Part shown: one piece after another, positions 53,557 to 62,097 of the stretch | How positions within the stretch are numbered: position 1 is the first letter of the stretch | How the letters are laid out: each line of letters starts with the position of its first letter | DNA from: RGIG3178 sp942492795 | Lineage (GTDB): Bacteria > Bacillota > Clostridia > Christensenellales > QAND01 | Direction: 5' to 3' | Assembly: GCA_942492795.1 (NCBI GenBank) | Contig: OW818639.1 | Location: 1,550,001-1,614,000 of the forward strand | Length of the DNA stretch: 64,000 nucleotides | Notes under the pieces: model-generated | The model's input: the letters and a program-made list of their open reading frames with translations, nothing else | What the model was told of the DNA's origin: nothing | Database searches by the model: none | Position numbers and translations under genes: made by a program

Positions 53557-54312
53557 TCAAACCATTACTTCGGCAAGCGTTTGCTTCAATCCTCTGTACA
53601 GGACCTTATTGTCCTGCGTTACAATGATCAACCGCACGCCCATATCACGAAGTTCTTTGGTCCGTTGTGCGGTGCTTGAGAGGATCATCGGCTGCTTTTT
53701 GTAAGAAACAGCTTTTTCGATGATGGTCTTTTCCGTTTCCAGAATGAAGGGATTCAGCGGATCGCCCAACATACCGAAGGATTGCGAAAGATCGTTTCGT
53801 CCCGTTACGACGATGTCGATACCTTCCTGTGAAAGGATGCTGTCAATGTTTTCAAAAGCCAGCTTTTGTTCGATTTGAACGCCAAGCATAACATGCTCGT
53901 CGTTTGCACTGAATAAATAATCGTTTACGCTGTCATGACCGTATCGGATAGCACGGGAATCGCCTGAAATGCCGCGCAAGCCCAACGGATAGAACTTGGC
54001 TTCGCGAATGGCGTCCAAAGCGCCTTGCGCGTTTGTGATGCCGGGCATCAGCACGCAGTTGACACCCGCGTCCAAAAGTGCTGTAAAGTCCTCCAGCCTG
54101 GGTACTCGGACCTGTACTGCTACATCCAGGAAATTTGCAGTCCTCACCATTTCGCGAACTTCTTCAGGGCTGAAGAGTTTGTGTTCAATGTCGATTCGTA
54201 TGAAATCGATTCCGGCGTATTTCGCTATTTCCACGATCGCGGGATCGGGAATGTTGACGAACATCCCATAGCAAACTTCCTTTTCGCGCAGCAACCGCTG
54301 AAAACTCATCAT
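53557..54312 (-). CDS. HpcH/HpaI-family aldolase
   Basis: 251 residues; ATG 54312 or 54309 follows GGGAGGT. Family marks: GIDFIRIDIEHKLFSPEE, VQVRVPRLEDFTALLDAGVNCVLMPGI, LGVQIEQKLAFENID (metal Glu) and DIVVTGRNDLSQSFGM (metal Asp). Such enzymes cleave 2-keto-3-deoxy acids to pyruvate and an aldehyde. Compared with HpcH the middle part is normal. It is divergent from the radical SAM repair gene, without functional link. Confidence 0.88.
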   Translation of the reverse strand: MMSFQRLLREKEVCYGMFVNIPDPAIVEIAKYAGIDFIRIDIEHKLFSPEEVREMVRTANFLDVAVQVRVPRLEDFTALLDAGVNCVLMPGITNAQGALDAIREAKFYPLGLRGISGDSRAIRYGHDSVNDYLFSANDEHVMLGVQIEQKLAFENIDSILSQEGIDIVVTGRNDLSQSFGMLGDPLNPFILETEKTIIEKAVSYKKQPMILSSTAQRTKELRDMGVRLIIVTQDNKVLYRGLKQTLAEVMV

Positions 54313-54340
54313 ATCAGCATACCTCCCTTTTCATGGAATG

Positions 54341-54370
54341 ATTATAACACGTCGAGTAGCTTCACGTCAC
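54341..54370 (-). promoter_or_regulatory. Promoter for the HpcH/HpaI gene
   Basis: On the minus strand: GTGACG (54370-54365), 18-base spacer, TATAAT (54346-54341). Confidence 0.5.
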
Positions 54371-54399
54371 CATTTGCATCATGGTTTCAAACGGTGAGC

Positions 54400-54427
54400 T
54401 TGACATGGAACGAGGATTTGGTATAAT
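54400..54427 (+). promoter_or_regulatory. Promoter of the radical SAM repair operon
   Basis: TTGACA (54400-54405), 16-base spacer, TATAAT (54422-54427) with TGG before it: a strong sigma-A promoter, overlapped downstream by a LexA-type box. Confidence 0.8.
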
Positions 54428-54433
54428 AAATAA

Positions 54434-54445
54434 GAACAAATGTTC
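54434..54445. promoter_or_regulatory. lexA box: LexA/DinR-type SOS box
   Basis: GAAC-AAAT-GTTC fits the Gram-positive LexA consensus GAAC-RNRY-GTTC. The symmetry extends one base each way (AGAAC..GTTCT). It sits at the expected transcription start, seven bases after the -10, where LexA would block initiation. Confidence 0.75.
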
Positions 54446-54488
54446 TCGTTATCGGATGATTCAGGAATGCGCCATAGGGAGGTCTGTA

Positions 54489-55790
54489 TTGGATCTTTTT
54501 GATAAGCTGCAGATACTTGCCGATTCTGCAAAGTTCGATGTCGCGTGCACCAGCAGCGGCGCAAACAGGAGCGCCGGCACCGGGCGTATCGGAAATGCAG
54601 TCTCAAGCGGTATCTGCCACAGCTTCTCAGCGGATGGGAGGTGCATATCGCTGTTGAAGGTGCTTATGACCAATGTCTGCGCCTACAACTGCCAGTACTG
54701 TGTCAATCGGGCATCCAACGATACCAGAAGGGCAACCTTTACTCCGCGTGAACTTGCAGAGCTGACCATACAGTTTTACAGGCGCAACTATATTGAGGGA
54801 CTGTTTTTAAGCTCGGGCATCATTCGTAACCCCGATTATACCTGCGAACGGATGATCGAAACGCTGCGGCTTCTGCGGGAAGATTACGGATTCAACGGCT
54901 ATATCCATGCCAAAGCGATCCCCGGCGCCGATGAACTGTTGCTGTCCCGACTTGGGTATTTGGCGGACCGGCTAAGCGTCAACATCGAATTGCCGTCCTT
55001 TGCAAGCCTGCAAGCCTTGGCACCCGAAAAATCCAAGGCATCCATCTTGCAGCCGATGGGGATGATACACGAAAAAATTCAGCAGAACAGCACGGAGCTC
55101 GTGCGGTATCACAGCAAAGTCCGTTTTTCTCCCGCCGGGCAGAGCACGCAAATGATCGTCGGCGCTACACCGGACAGCGATTACCAGATACTGAAACTGA
55201 CCTCCGCGCTGTACAAAAAATACAAGCTTAAGCGCGTTTTCTTCTCCGCTTATATTCCCGTGGCAAACAACCCGCTGCTGCCCGCGCTCACCACCAAACC
55301 GCCGCTGTTGCGCGAACACAGGCTTTATCAGGCGGACTGGCTGTTGCGGTTCTACGGATTTGAAGCCGAAGAGCTGCTTGACGAACAGCATGCGAATTTC
55401 AACCCGTTTCTTGACCCGAAATGCAATTGGGCGATCAACCATTTGGAATTGTTTCCGGTGGAAATCAACAGCGCACCCAGAGAAACATTGTTAAGGGTTC
55501 CGGGAATCGGGGTGACCAGCGCGATGCGGATTCTGCGCGCGAGAAGAGCGATGAAACTTGATTTTGCGGGGCTCAAAAAACTTGGGGTGGTTCTCAAGCG
55601 GGCGCAATACTTCATCACCTGCAGCGGCAAGCCGATGATGGGCTTGAAATTCAGCGATGACATCCTGCTTCGGTCGCTTGTTTCGGAAAAATGCCGGGAT
55701 ATGCTGCATGCCGGAGAAGATCAGATGAACTTTTTTGATGCGCAAGTAACCAGAGAGGATGTCGTAAAATGCCTGAGCGGTCAGATGTGA
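54489..55790 (+). CDS. Putative DNA modification/repair radical SAM protein (UDG-linked type)
   Basis: 433 residues from TTG 54489, six bases after GGGAGG; this gives the usual N-terminus LDLFDKLQILADSAKFDVAC. The radical SAM cluster is CAYNCQYC (CxxxCxxC). The C-terminus holds a helix-hairpin-helix DNA-binding element (LLRVPGIGVTSAMRILRARR). These features match the family I know as 'putative DNA modification/repair radical SAM protein', regularly paired with the gene that follows. An SOS-type box at the promoter supports a DNA-damage role. The chemical reaction is unknown. Confidence 0.88.
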   Translation: MDLFDKLQILADSAKFDVACTSSGANRSAGTGRIGNAVSSGICHSFSADGRCISLLKVLMTNVCAYNCQYCVNRASNDTRRATFTPRELAELTIQFYRRNYIEGLFLSSGIIRNPDYTCERMIETLRLLREDYGFNGYIHAKAIPGADELLLSRLGYLADRLSVNIELPSFASLQALAPEKSKASILQPMGMIHEKIQQNSTELVRYHSKVRFSPAGQSTQMIVGATPDSDYQILKLTSALYKKYKLKRVFFSAYIPVANNPLLPALTTKPPLLREHRLYQADWLLRFYGFEAEELLDEQHANFNPFLDPKCNWAINHLELFPVEINSAPRETLLRVPGIGVTSAMRILRARRAMKLDFAGLKKLGVVLKRAQYFITCSGKPMMGLKFSDDILLRSLVSEKCRDMLHAGEDQMNFFDAQVTREDVVKCLSGQM

Positions 55791-56596
55791 CGTATATTTA
55801 CGACGGTTCACTCGAAGGGCTGTTATGCTGCATTTTTGAAAGCTATCAGAAAAAAGAGCAGCCCATCGATATCCACGCGAACGATATGGATCAGATGACC
55901 TTGTATTTGAAAAGAATTATCGAAACGGACAATACAAAAGCCGACCGTGTGCGAAACGGGATCATGCAAAGGGCATCCGCCGATGCGTTTGATATGATCG
56001 AATATGGATTCCATACCTGCCATCCGCAAAAGGAGATGCTGCTTCTTCGATTTGCATATCTTGCGATGGAACATGGAAATAAAGCGCTCCATATGCTGAC
56101 AAACGATACGGTTGATGCCCTTGTGAACGCCGTGAATGCGTTGTTACGTGAGAGCGAAAAACTCAGGGGATTTGTTCGCTTCTCGGATGTTGACGGCGTG
56201 ATGGTGGCAATCATCGAACCGAAAAATAAGGTGCTTTCGCTGTTGGCACCGCATTTTTGCGACCGGTTCCCAAACGAAGCTTTTATGATTTATGACAGGA
56301 CGCACAGCGATGCCTTGCTGTTCAGAGCAGGGCAAAGTGTCATCGTGCCACTGAACGAAATGAATTTGCCAAACGCCGATAAACAGGAAGCGAAATTTCG
56401 TTCATTGTGGAAGCTGTTCTACGATACCATTGCGATTGATGCCCGGTACAATCCCAAATGCCGCATGTCGTTTATGCCGAAGCGATATTGGAAGCACCTG
56501 ACAGAGATGAACGGGGAAGGCGTAACACCGCTTTTGGACGACAAACAGGAATTGCCCCGCCTCACACAGACCGATTCAGTACAACTTTCAAAGTGA
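55769..56596 (+). CDS. DUF4130 / TIGR03915-type DNA metabolism protein
   Basis: 275 residues overlapping the radical SAM gene by 22 bases. The N-terminal part starts TYIYDGSLEGLLCCIFESY, the family's opening, and the C-terminal KLFYDTIAIDARYNPKCRMSFMPKRYWKHLTE is the DUF4130 signature. In other genomes the family is fused to or followed by a uracil-DNA-glycosylase-like domain; here that part is absent, as 275 residues end soon after DUF4130. It is the obligate partner of the radical SAM protein and should share its SOS control. Confidence 0.88.
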   Translation: MPERSDVTYIYDGSLEGLLCCIFESYQKKEQPIDIHANDMDQMTLYLKRIIETDNTKADRVRNGIMQRASADAFDMIEYGFHTCHPQKEMLLLRFAYLAMEHGNKALHMLTNDTVDALVNAVNALLRESEKLRGFVRFSDVDGVMVAIIEPKNKVLSLLAPHFCDRFPNEAFMIYDRTHSDALLFRAGQSVIVPLNEMNLPNADKQEAKFRSLWKLFYDTIAIDARYNPKCRMSFMPKRYWKHLTEMNGEGVTPLLDDKQELPRLTQTDSVQLSK

Positions 56597-56648
56597 AGTC
56601 AAAGTACACCGTCCGGGTTTAAAGCGGAGCGAAATACAAGAGGAACAT

Positions 56649-56690
56649 AAAAAACCGTTTCGTATTGCAGAAACGGTTTTTTGCTTTTTT
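56649..56690. terminator. Bidirectional intrinsic terminator
   Basis: AAAAAACCGTTTC pairs with GAAACGGTTTTTT over 13 bp and is followed by a second T-run. It lies between the DUF4130 gene and the convergent unknown gene. Confidence 0.92.
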
Positions 56691-57849
56691 ATACAAACTT
56701 GTTTCCCAAATCCTTTTTCCACGAATCCAAAGAAGCATGGATGACACGGCCGGCAAAACACCTGCGCAGAAACTGCAACGATGCCGTTCGCTTGACGGCC
56801 ATTTTATACAGTGCATTTTGCTTTTGATACAGTTCTTCCTCCGGGATGAAAATCACCTCGCGATGGAAATCGATGGCTTCGATTGCGTGGTTCAGACGCA
56901 TCGCGAACGCGTCCCAATCGCCCGTAAACCGATAGAGATAGGTTGCGGCGGAAGTGTCGTCAGAGACGGCCATTTCAAGTGCGGCCATACCGCCCGCATT
57001 GCCGGGTTTCGGTGCAACGCTCCATAAAACATCCAAATTCTCATCGCCCGCAAGATTGGATTTCGAGCCGATCAAAATATTCATGGGGTCGCAGATTTCC
57101 AAAAAGTGTTGGTACATATCTTTGGCTCTGCTGTTGCGTATCTTTTCTTCCAGCGCGCGCGGGAATGAGGAAGCGATGGCATGGAGCTTGCCAAGCGGCG
57201 CCGCAACCCCTTGTGGCATCAGATCGGCTATCCGGGAGGACTGCATCGTGCTGAGCGACCCATCCGTTTTCAACACGGCGTCTATGGCATTCTGACGGAT
57301 CGCATACAGGCATTCGGTCAGCTTCTTGTCAAAAGGATCGGTGTCCAGGCCCAGGCGCATAAACTCATAGATTTCACCCGTGTCCAGCGTCAATGTATGA
57401 TGATAAGCTGATTTGTCAAATGTGCGCACAAAGCAAAGCGGGATCCGCCTGGCTGCATCGTTGGGCGGCAGAATACACAGACAGCGATCATAGAGCTCTA
57501 TCACCGCCTGTCCATAGGCGGAACCGCCCTCGTCGCGGAAACGGTATTCTCCTTTTGTGCGCATCATTGGATCTTTGCTGATAAAGAGCGCTTTTCGGAC
57601 CGTATTGTTGTATTTTTCATAGAGTTCCAAATAGGCAGGCGTCAGGTTGCTGCCCAATTTGGATGCCTTAAGGATGCCGGATTCCGATTGGATGGTCAAC
57701 TGATGGTTTTCCATATCGATGGACGTAATTTCTGTAAAGGGAAGGGCGTATTGGTCAAAAGGTGTCAGACAGCAAAGTTCATCGTCTGTCAGCGTTAATT
57801 TGCCTTCACCCGAAAGATCCAGATATTCGATTGAGCAGCGATATTCCAT
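56689..57849 (-). CDS. Uncharacterised 386-residue protein
   Basis: Start at ATG 57849 (GAGGA seven bases upstream). No signal peptide or membrane segment. The N-terminal part is beta-rich (MEYRCSIEYLDLSGEGKLTL, TSIDMENHQLTIQSESGIL) and may contain two PH-like modules, the second near AVIELYDRCLCILPPNDAARRI. The C-terminal half is helical, with a conserved-looking TYLYRFTGDWDAFAMRLNHAIEAIDFHREVIFIPEEELY. I do not recognise the family. It lies downstream of cotH on the same strand, 132 bases away. Confidence 0.7.
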   Translation of the reverse strand: MEYRCSIEYLDLSGEGKLTLTDDELCCLTPFDQYALPFTEITSIDMENHQLTIQSESGILKASKLGSNLTPAYLELYEKYNNTVRKALFISKDPMMRTKGEYRFRDEGGSAYGQAVIELYDRCLCILPPNDAARRIPLCFVRTFDKSAYHHTLTLDTGEIYEFMRLGLDTDPFDKKLTECLYAIRQNAIDAVLKTDGSLSTMQSSRIADLMPQGVAAPLGKLHAIASSFPRALEEKIRNSRAKDMYQHFLEICDPMNILIGSKSNLAGDENLDVLWSVAPKPGNAGGMAALEMAVSDDTSAATYLYRFTGDWDAFAMRLNHAIEAIDFHREVIFIPEEELYQKQNALYKMAVKRTASLQFLRRCFAGRVIHASLDSWKKDLGNKFV

Positions 57850-57981
57850 CTTTTTATCCTCATTGATCCATAAGCTTGCAAAAAGCAAAACAGTTGCATC
57901 AATCATTGTATAGTAAAGGTTCGGCTATTTCAATTGTTGAGACTGCTGATGGTAAGGTGTGCGGCAATGCAAAACGTGCTT

Positions 57982-60525
57982 CTATTCGTTTGAAGGAGCC
58001 GTGTATTTTTGGATGAGTGTCTGCACCTTCTCATCGGAAACATTGAAATAGTTCTGCAACTGCTTCAATGCGATGGATTGCCTCTTTTCAAGCGCGCTTC
58101 TGAGTTCGGCTATCTCGCTTTGCCATGTCTGCAAGCTGTAAGGCCGATGCCACTTTTGGATGTGTGCTTGCATTTCGCTCTGCATCTGTGCCGTCATGCC
58201 GTCAAAAACCGTAAGAACCCGCTCGGTGTCAAACTGTGTTACAGCAAGCTGTACAAAGCGTTCCACAAACCGGTCGCGCCACGCTTCGTTCTCCATCAAA
58301 CCGCTGAAAATATACAATTCAGTGGTGAGCGTATTGCCTTGCGAATCCATGCCTCCGATGGAAGGCGTTGGAGAAAGGTATCTATTAAAAACATTGCGGT
58401 TTTCATCGTTGTTGCGCAAACAGAAATCAAGGTCAAAGAACAACGGTCTCCATTTGGAGAAGTAGTCGGACGTACGCCAGAACCGGTTGTTGATAACGTC
58501 TCCGTTTCCGAAATATATCTGAGCGATGAGGTAATCGATGCAGGCATCCACATCGACAAGCTTTGCGAATTCCGCAAAGACATCGTCGTCTTTTAGTTCC
58601 CATGTACGCGCGTACTGGATAATGCGTTTGTATTCGGTGCTTTCCCCGGTGATCTGGGTCGTGCGATGGTTGACCAATTCGATGTCATCACTGTCCACAT
58701 TGTAATAGGAAGCGAGGTACTCTTCGTTCTGTTCTTCGGCAAGATCATATAAGCCGAAGTATTTCCCGTTTATATAGACAACGACAGGACGGGTGTGCAC
58801 CGTATCGACATCGATGCCGTTGCATACTGCATGGACAAACGAATCGCGGATTCTGGCTGCTGCGGCATCCTGCCCTGCATTTCGAAGCGTAAGGTTGGAG
58901 AAAGTAACCATATCGCTCTGCGGAAAGAACGGATAGGTGACGTGTTGCTGACCATAGGCGTTTCGTAGCGCAATGGTAAGGGAATTTTGGGGCAGGCTCA
59001 GGGATGACTTTCCTTTGGGGCGCAATCCGGAAGGGAACGAGACTCCAAGGGTGCCGTCGGCTTCATAATATTCGGTGAATACGTCGTATTCAGGTTTGTA
59101 CCCTATTCTGTTTACACTCAGCACGACGTTCAATTCGGAAGACTTACCGCTCAGGCATACGACCGGAACGGTATGCGGCGCGTCGAATACATAGGTCCGG
59201 GATAGGTCGTCGCTTGGCAAACAACCATCGGCAAGAGCTATGGCACGGACAGACGTATTATTAGAAATGGGGATAAGCCCGGAATATTTTTGGGATGAAA
59301 GCGTTGGCATTGTTCCATCCGTCGTAAAGTAGATTCCGGCGTTCGGTGTCGTGCAGGATAGGCTCAATGAAAAAGCATTCGCATGGTATAGCGAGTTGTC
59401 GGAAAAGACAGGTGACGCCGTATAAGTCGTATACCTGTTTTGGGAATTGCGTTGTGCTTTTGTGGGAGTATCGAAATAGACTCGCTGTATGCTGCCATCG
59501 CCTTGCACCCTGCCGCTTGTAACACCGGCGCGCAGCACGCCGCTATCAAAGACATCGATGATGCTGCCCTGGGGGTTGCTCAATATCAGCGTGTCGCCCG
59601 TGGGTGAAATGCCAAACGGGGCAACGGTGACTTCCGATGTGGCAGGGGATGCTTCGATGACGGCATATCCTTTTGCCCGTATGGTAAGCGAAGGAATTGT
59701 CCATTTTCCGGGGTTTTCGCGATCATCCGAAACGGTATATCCCGAAAGATCCACATCCGAATCCGATCCGTTGAAAAACTCGATCCAGTCGCTGGATTCG
59801 CTGCTCCTGGCATTGGCTGCGCATACTTCGCTGATATAGACACCGTCGGGATCAAACAGGGAGGCGTGGCTTTGAATGTATTGAGAAACAGCCGAATCGG
59901 TTGCCTGTGCAGGAACGACTGCGGGTTTATCGTTTTGTATGACGATGTCTTCGTTCTTTTCACCCGGTGTCGCGCAGGCGCAATACCCGTAGGAGCCATC
60001 GTTGCGCCTCGCATAGGAAATATCCTGATCCAGGGACGCAATGTTTAGCTGTTGAACGATATTGTCATTCGGGTCAACAAGGTAGAGCGTTTCCCCTTCC
60101 TTGGACAGTTTAAAACCGGTTGAACAAACGTCCCCAATCATTCCGGGCGTTTCGGACGCGTAGACAAGCAATGTCTCGCCGGAAGGGATAGAGATTTTCG
60201 GGAAAACAAATTGGCTGATATCCTCCATCGAATCCGTAAGGCTGTAGCCGTTTAGCGAAATAGCCTTGTCGGTGGCATTGTACAGCTCGATCCAATCAGG
60301 TGTTTTATAGGTGGCGTCAAAAAGCGTTTTTGTGTTGCCGGACATCACTTCGCTTATGACCAGCGATGCGCTGTCAACGCCCTTGGATAAAACGTTGAGC
60401 CCCAAGGACAACAGTATGATCAGCATGCTCATCGCAAGACAAAGCGCGCCTAAAAGGGAATTGGAAAACACAAAAAAGGAGGGTTGCTTCTGCCCGCCGT
60501 TTCTGTTTTCCAGGATGTTGTCCAT
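57982..60525 (-). CDS. cotH: CotH-family protein kinase with lamin-tail domains, membrane anchored
   Basis: 847 residues. A cytosolic N-terminus and one membrane helix (about 24-44) are followed by outer domains. Two lamin-tail domains lie at about 50-175 and 230-340 (DWIELYNATDKAISLNGYSL, DWIEFFNGSDSDVDLSGYTV). A chitobiase-type C-terminal domain is at about 378-445 (IYFTTDGTMPTLSS). The CotH kinase-like domain spans about 450-830, with YFGLYDLAEEQNEEYLASYY and the acidic active-site segment PLFFDLDFCL. CotH is a secretory-type protein kinase that phosphorylates spore coat proteins. Lamin-tail domains suggest binding to a surface partner. Confidence 0.9.
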   Translation of the reverse strand: MDNILENRNGGQKQPSFFVFSNSLLGALCLAMSMLIILLSLGLNVLSKGVDSASLVISEVMSGNTKTLFDATYKTPDWIELYNATDKAISLNGYSLTDSMEDISQFVFPKISIPSGETLLVYASETPGMIGDVCSTGFKLSKEGETLYLVDPNDNIVQQLNIASLDQDISYARRNDGSYGYCACATPGEKNEDIVIQNDKPAVVPAQATDSAVSQYIQSHASLFDPDGVYISEVCAANARSSESSDWIEFFNGSDSDVDLSGYTVSDDRENPGKWTIPSLTIRAKGYAVIEASPATSEVTVAPFGISPTGDTLILSNPQGSIIDVFDSGVLRAGVTSGRVQGDGSIQRVYFDTPTKAQRNSQNRYTTYTASPVFSDNSLYHANAFSLSLSCTTPNAGIYFTTDGTMPTLSSQKYSGLIPISNNTSVRAIALADGCLPSDDLSRTYVFDAPHTVPVVCLSGKSSELNVVLSVNRIGYKPEYDVFTEYYEADGTLGVSFPSGLRPKGKSSLSLPQNSLTIALRNAYGQQHVTYPFFPQSDMVTFSNLTLRNAGQDAAAARIRDSFVHAVCNGIDVDTVHTRPVVVYINGKYFGLYDLAEEQNEEYLASYYNVDSDDIELVNHRTTQITGESTEYKRIIQYARTWELKDDDVFAEFAKLVDVDACIDYLIAQIYFGNGDVINNRFWRTSDYFSKWRPLFFDLDFCLRNNDENRNVFNRYLSPTPSIGGMDSQGNTLTTELYIFSGLMENEAWRDRFVERFVQLAVTQFDTERVLTVFDGMTAQMQSEMQAHIQKWHRPYSLQTWQSEIAELRSALEKRQSIALKQLQNYFNVSDEKVQTLIQKYTAPSNE

Positions 60526-60580
60526 GCGGTATTATCCCTGCCTTGTATGTTTTTGATCCCGAGCTTTCTGACAAGCCCCT

Positions 60581-60610
60581 ATTATAACCCTTCTTTTATC
60601 GAATTATCAA
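60581..60610 (-). promoter_or_regulatory. Promoter for cotH
   Basis: On the minus strand: TTGATA (60610-60605), 18-base spacer, TATAAT (60586-60581). A sigma-A-like site, not an obvious sporulation-sigma site. Confidence 0.6.
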
Positions 60611-60789
60611 CAAAATATATGGACAGAGAATGGTGCTATTGCGTCGGAAAGTTGATAAACAATAAAAAGTCGTTCGCATAATAATAGCACAATAAGGAAT
60701 AAAAAGACAAGTTTAGCGGGGCCTCCATGCATCCAAAACACAGCGCCGTTTTAACCTAAGGCACAGAGGAAACTTTGTCGGTTTGCGAA

Positions 60790-60818
60790 ATGACAGCCAT
60801 GCCGTTTGGTGGTAAAAT
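60790..60818 (+). promoter_or_regulatory. Promoter for the lipoprotein gene
   Basis: ATGACA (60790-60795), 17-base spacer, TAAAAT (60813-60818) preceded by TGG. Confidence 0.55.
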
Positions 60819-60852
60819 CAAAGAGTACCAATCGAAGGAGAGGATGGATCTG

Positions 60853-61380
60853 ATGAAAAAAATTGCGCTGTGCATGTGTGTCATTGCAGTAATGCTCGCA
60901 GCCGGATGTCAAGCCAAATCCAAAGCCCCGGTTTTGGAGCCGAATGCGCTTTTATCGTCGGAAAAAGCATCCGCAATCACGGGTTTCGCGGTTGCTCTGG
61001 ACAAGGGTTCGCTGTATCGGAACACGGAAAGCGGGATCATATCCGAAAGATACGTCTACGACATCAACAAATCAACCATTCATGCATTGGTACAGATCGA
61101 GCAGAACGGCTTGAAGACGGACGCTGCGATCAATGCCGGGAACACCGCGCTGAAGTCCTTTACCACCGAATCGGAGTTCAGCAAAAAAAATATCACGTCC
61201 GTTGATCTGGGCGATAAGGCCTTTAGCGTCAATGGAACAGGTCAGCTGCATATGGTCTATCAAGACTACTATATCATTGTGGCCTTTGACGCACACGAGT
61301 ACGAGACTACCGGGAACGCAGCGCTGAATATCCTGTTGGGCAAAGAAATACTGGCAAACCTGAAGCAGAAATTAAAATAA
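60853..61380 (+). CDS. Putative lipoprotein
   Basis: 175 residues from ATG 60853 (GGAGAGG upstream; ATG 60844 is also possible). The signal peptide KKIALCMCVIAVMLAAGCQ has a lipobox (LAAGC), so the mature protein is anchored by a diacylglyceryl Cys. The mature part, with the repeated hydrophobic/Thr pattern ITGFAVALDKGSLYRNTESG and YYIIVAFDAHEYETTGNAAL, resembles DUF-type substrate-free lipoproteins; I cannot name the family. Confidence 0.8.
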   Translation: MKKIALCMCVIAVMLAAGCQAKSKAPVLEPNALLSSEKASAITGFAVALDKGSLYRNTESGIISERYVYDINKSTIHALVQIEQNGLKTDAAINAGNTALKSFTTESEFSKKNITSVDLGDKAFSVNGTGQLHMVYQDYYIIVAFDAHEYETTGNAALNILLGKEILANLKQKLK

Positions 61381-61416
61381 TATAAGAAGCGGGCTCAATC
61401 GACTTATCGACGAAGA

Positions 61417-61450
61417 AACCCCCTTGAACTGCGTTGCTCAAGGGGGTTCT
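61417..61450. terminator. Bidirectional intrinsic terminator
   Basis: AACCCCCTTGA pairs with TCAAGGGGGTT over 11 bp. A weak T-run follows on the plus strand; on the minus strand TTTCTTC follows. It lies between the lipoprotein and the convergent spore coat gene. Confidence 0.8.
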
Positions 61451-61462
61451 TATGATGCGATT

Positions 61463-61927
61463 TTATTGTACGTTGTACATGCCGTGCGTATGCATGTACT
61501 GGAAAAGCATCTCTCCATGCCGTTGCTCTTCCTGTTGAATGTGCTGCAGTGCCTTTCGGATCGTTGGGTTCGCCGCTTCAAAAACGCCCGTATCATACGT
61601 TCCCGAGACATACTTTTCGGTGGACAGCAAGTCGCTGCAAAGAATCTTGTCGTTCGCATTGCCCTGCATGCCTTGCGCATTGCCCTGTTGCGGGCTTGCT
61701 TGTTGCTGGTTTTGTGACGCTTGGCCCATGGTGGGTTCCTGCCCCGAGAGCATTTGATTGACCATATCAAAATGATGCTTCTCCTCGGTGGCCAGAGAGC
61801 TAAAGAGCTGTTTGAGTTGCTGGTCCTGTGCTTGCGCAGAATAGTTTTGATATTTAGCCACGCAAATTTCTTCCTGACTTTTCTGGTCTTGCAGAATCAT
61901 TCGTTCCTTTTGACTCAGTTGTATCAT
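61463..61927 (-). CDS. cotF: Spore coat protein, CotF family
   Basis: 154 residues from ATG 61927 (GAGGTGATATAC upstream). Ferritin-like helical Coat_F domain: QLSQKERMILQDQKSQEEIC, then QLKQLFSSLATEEKHHFDMV, a Gln/Gly/Asn-rich linker, and LLSTEKYVSGTYDTGVFEAA with QQEEQRHGEMLFQYM. The Glu/His pattern (EEKHH, EEQRH) recalls ferritin-type di-iron ligands. CotF proteins occur in the endospore coat. Its presence, with cotH, indicates an endospore former. Confidence 0.92.
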   Translation of the reverse strand: MIQLSQKERMILQDQKSQEEICVAKYQNYSAQAQDQQLKQLFSSLATEEKHHFDMVNQMLSGQEPTMGQASQNQQQASPQQGNAQGMQGNANDKILCSDLLSTEKYVSGTYDTGVFEAANPTIRKALQHIQQEEQRHGEMLFQYMHTHGMYNVQ

Positions 61928-62059
61928 GTATATCACCTCGTCGGATAGTGTGAACAAAACGCCGCATATTATTCGCTTTTGAAGAATTAAAAATTGAAGC
62001 TGTCGGGAAGCGAATAAAAGGAAAAGATTTACTATGTACAATGGCTGTAATGACACCTA

Positions 62060-62088
62060 TTGACATCCATAGCGGAATACTCTATATT
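62060..62088 (+). promoter_or_regulatory. Promoter of the T-box operon
   Basis: TTGACA (62060-62065), 17-base spacer, TATATT (62083-62088), immediately before the T-box leader. Confidence 0.8.
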
Positions 62089-62097
62089 GATAAATAT

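Larger units (their letters stand above)
60526..60852. other. Divergent promoter region of cotH and a lipoprotein gene
   Basis: About 330 bases. It holds a leftward promoter near 60581-60610 and a rightward one at 60790-60818; the middle is AT-rich with no recognisable gene. Confidence 0.5.
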
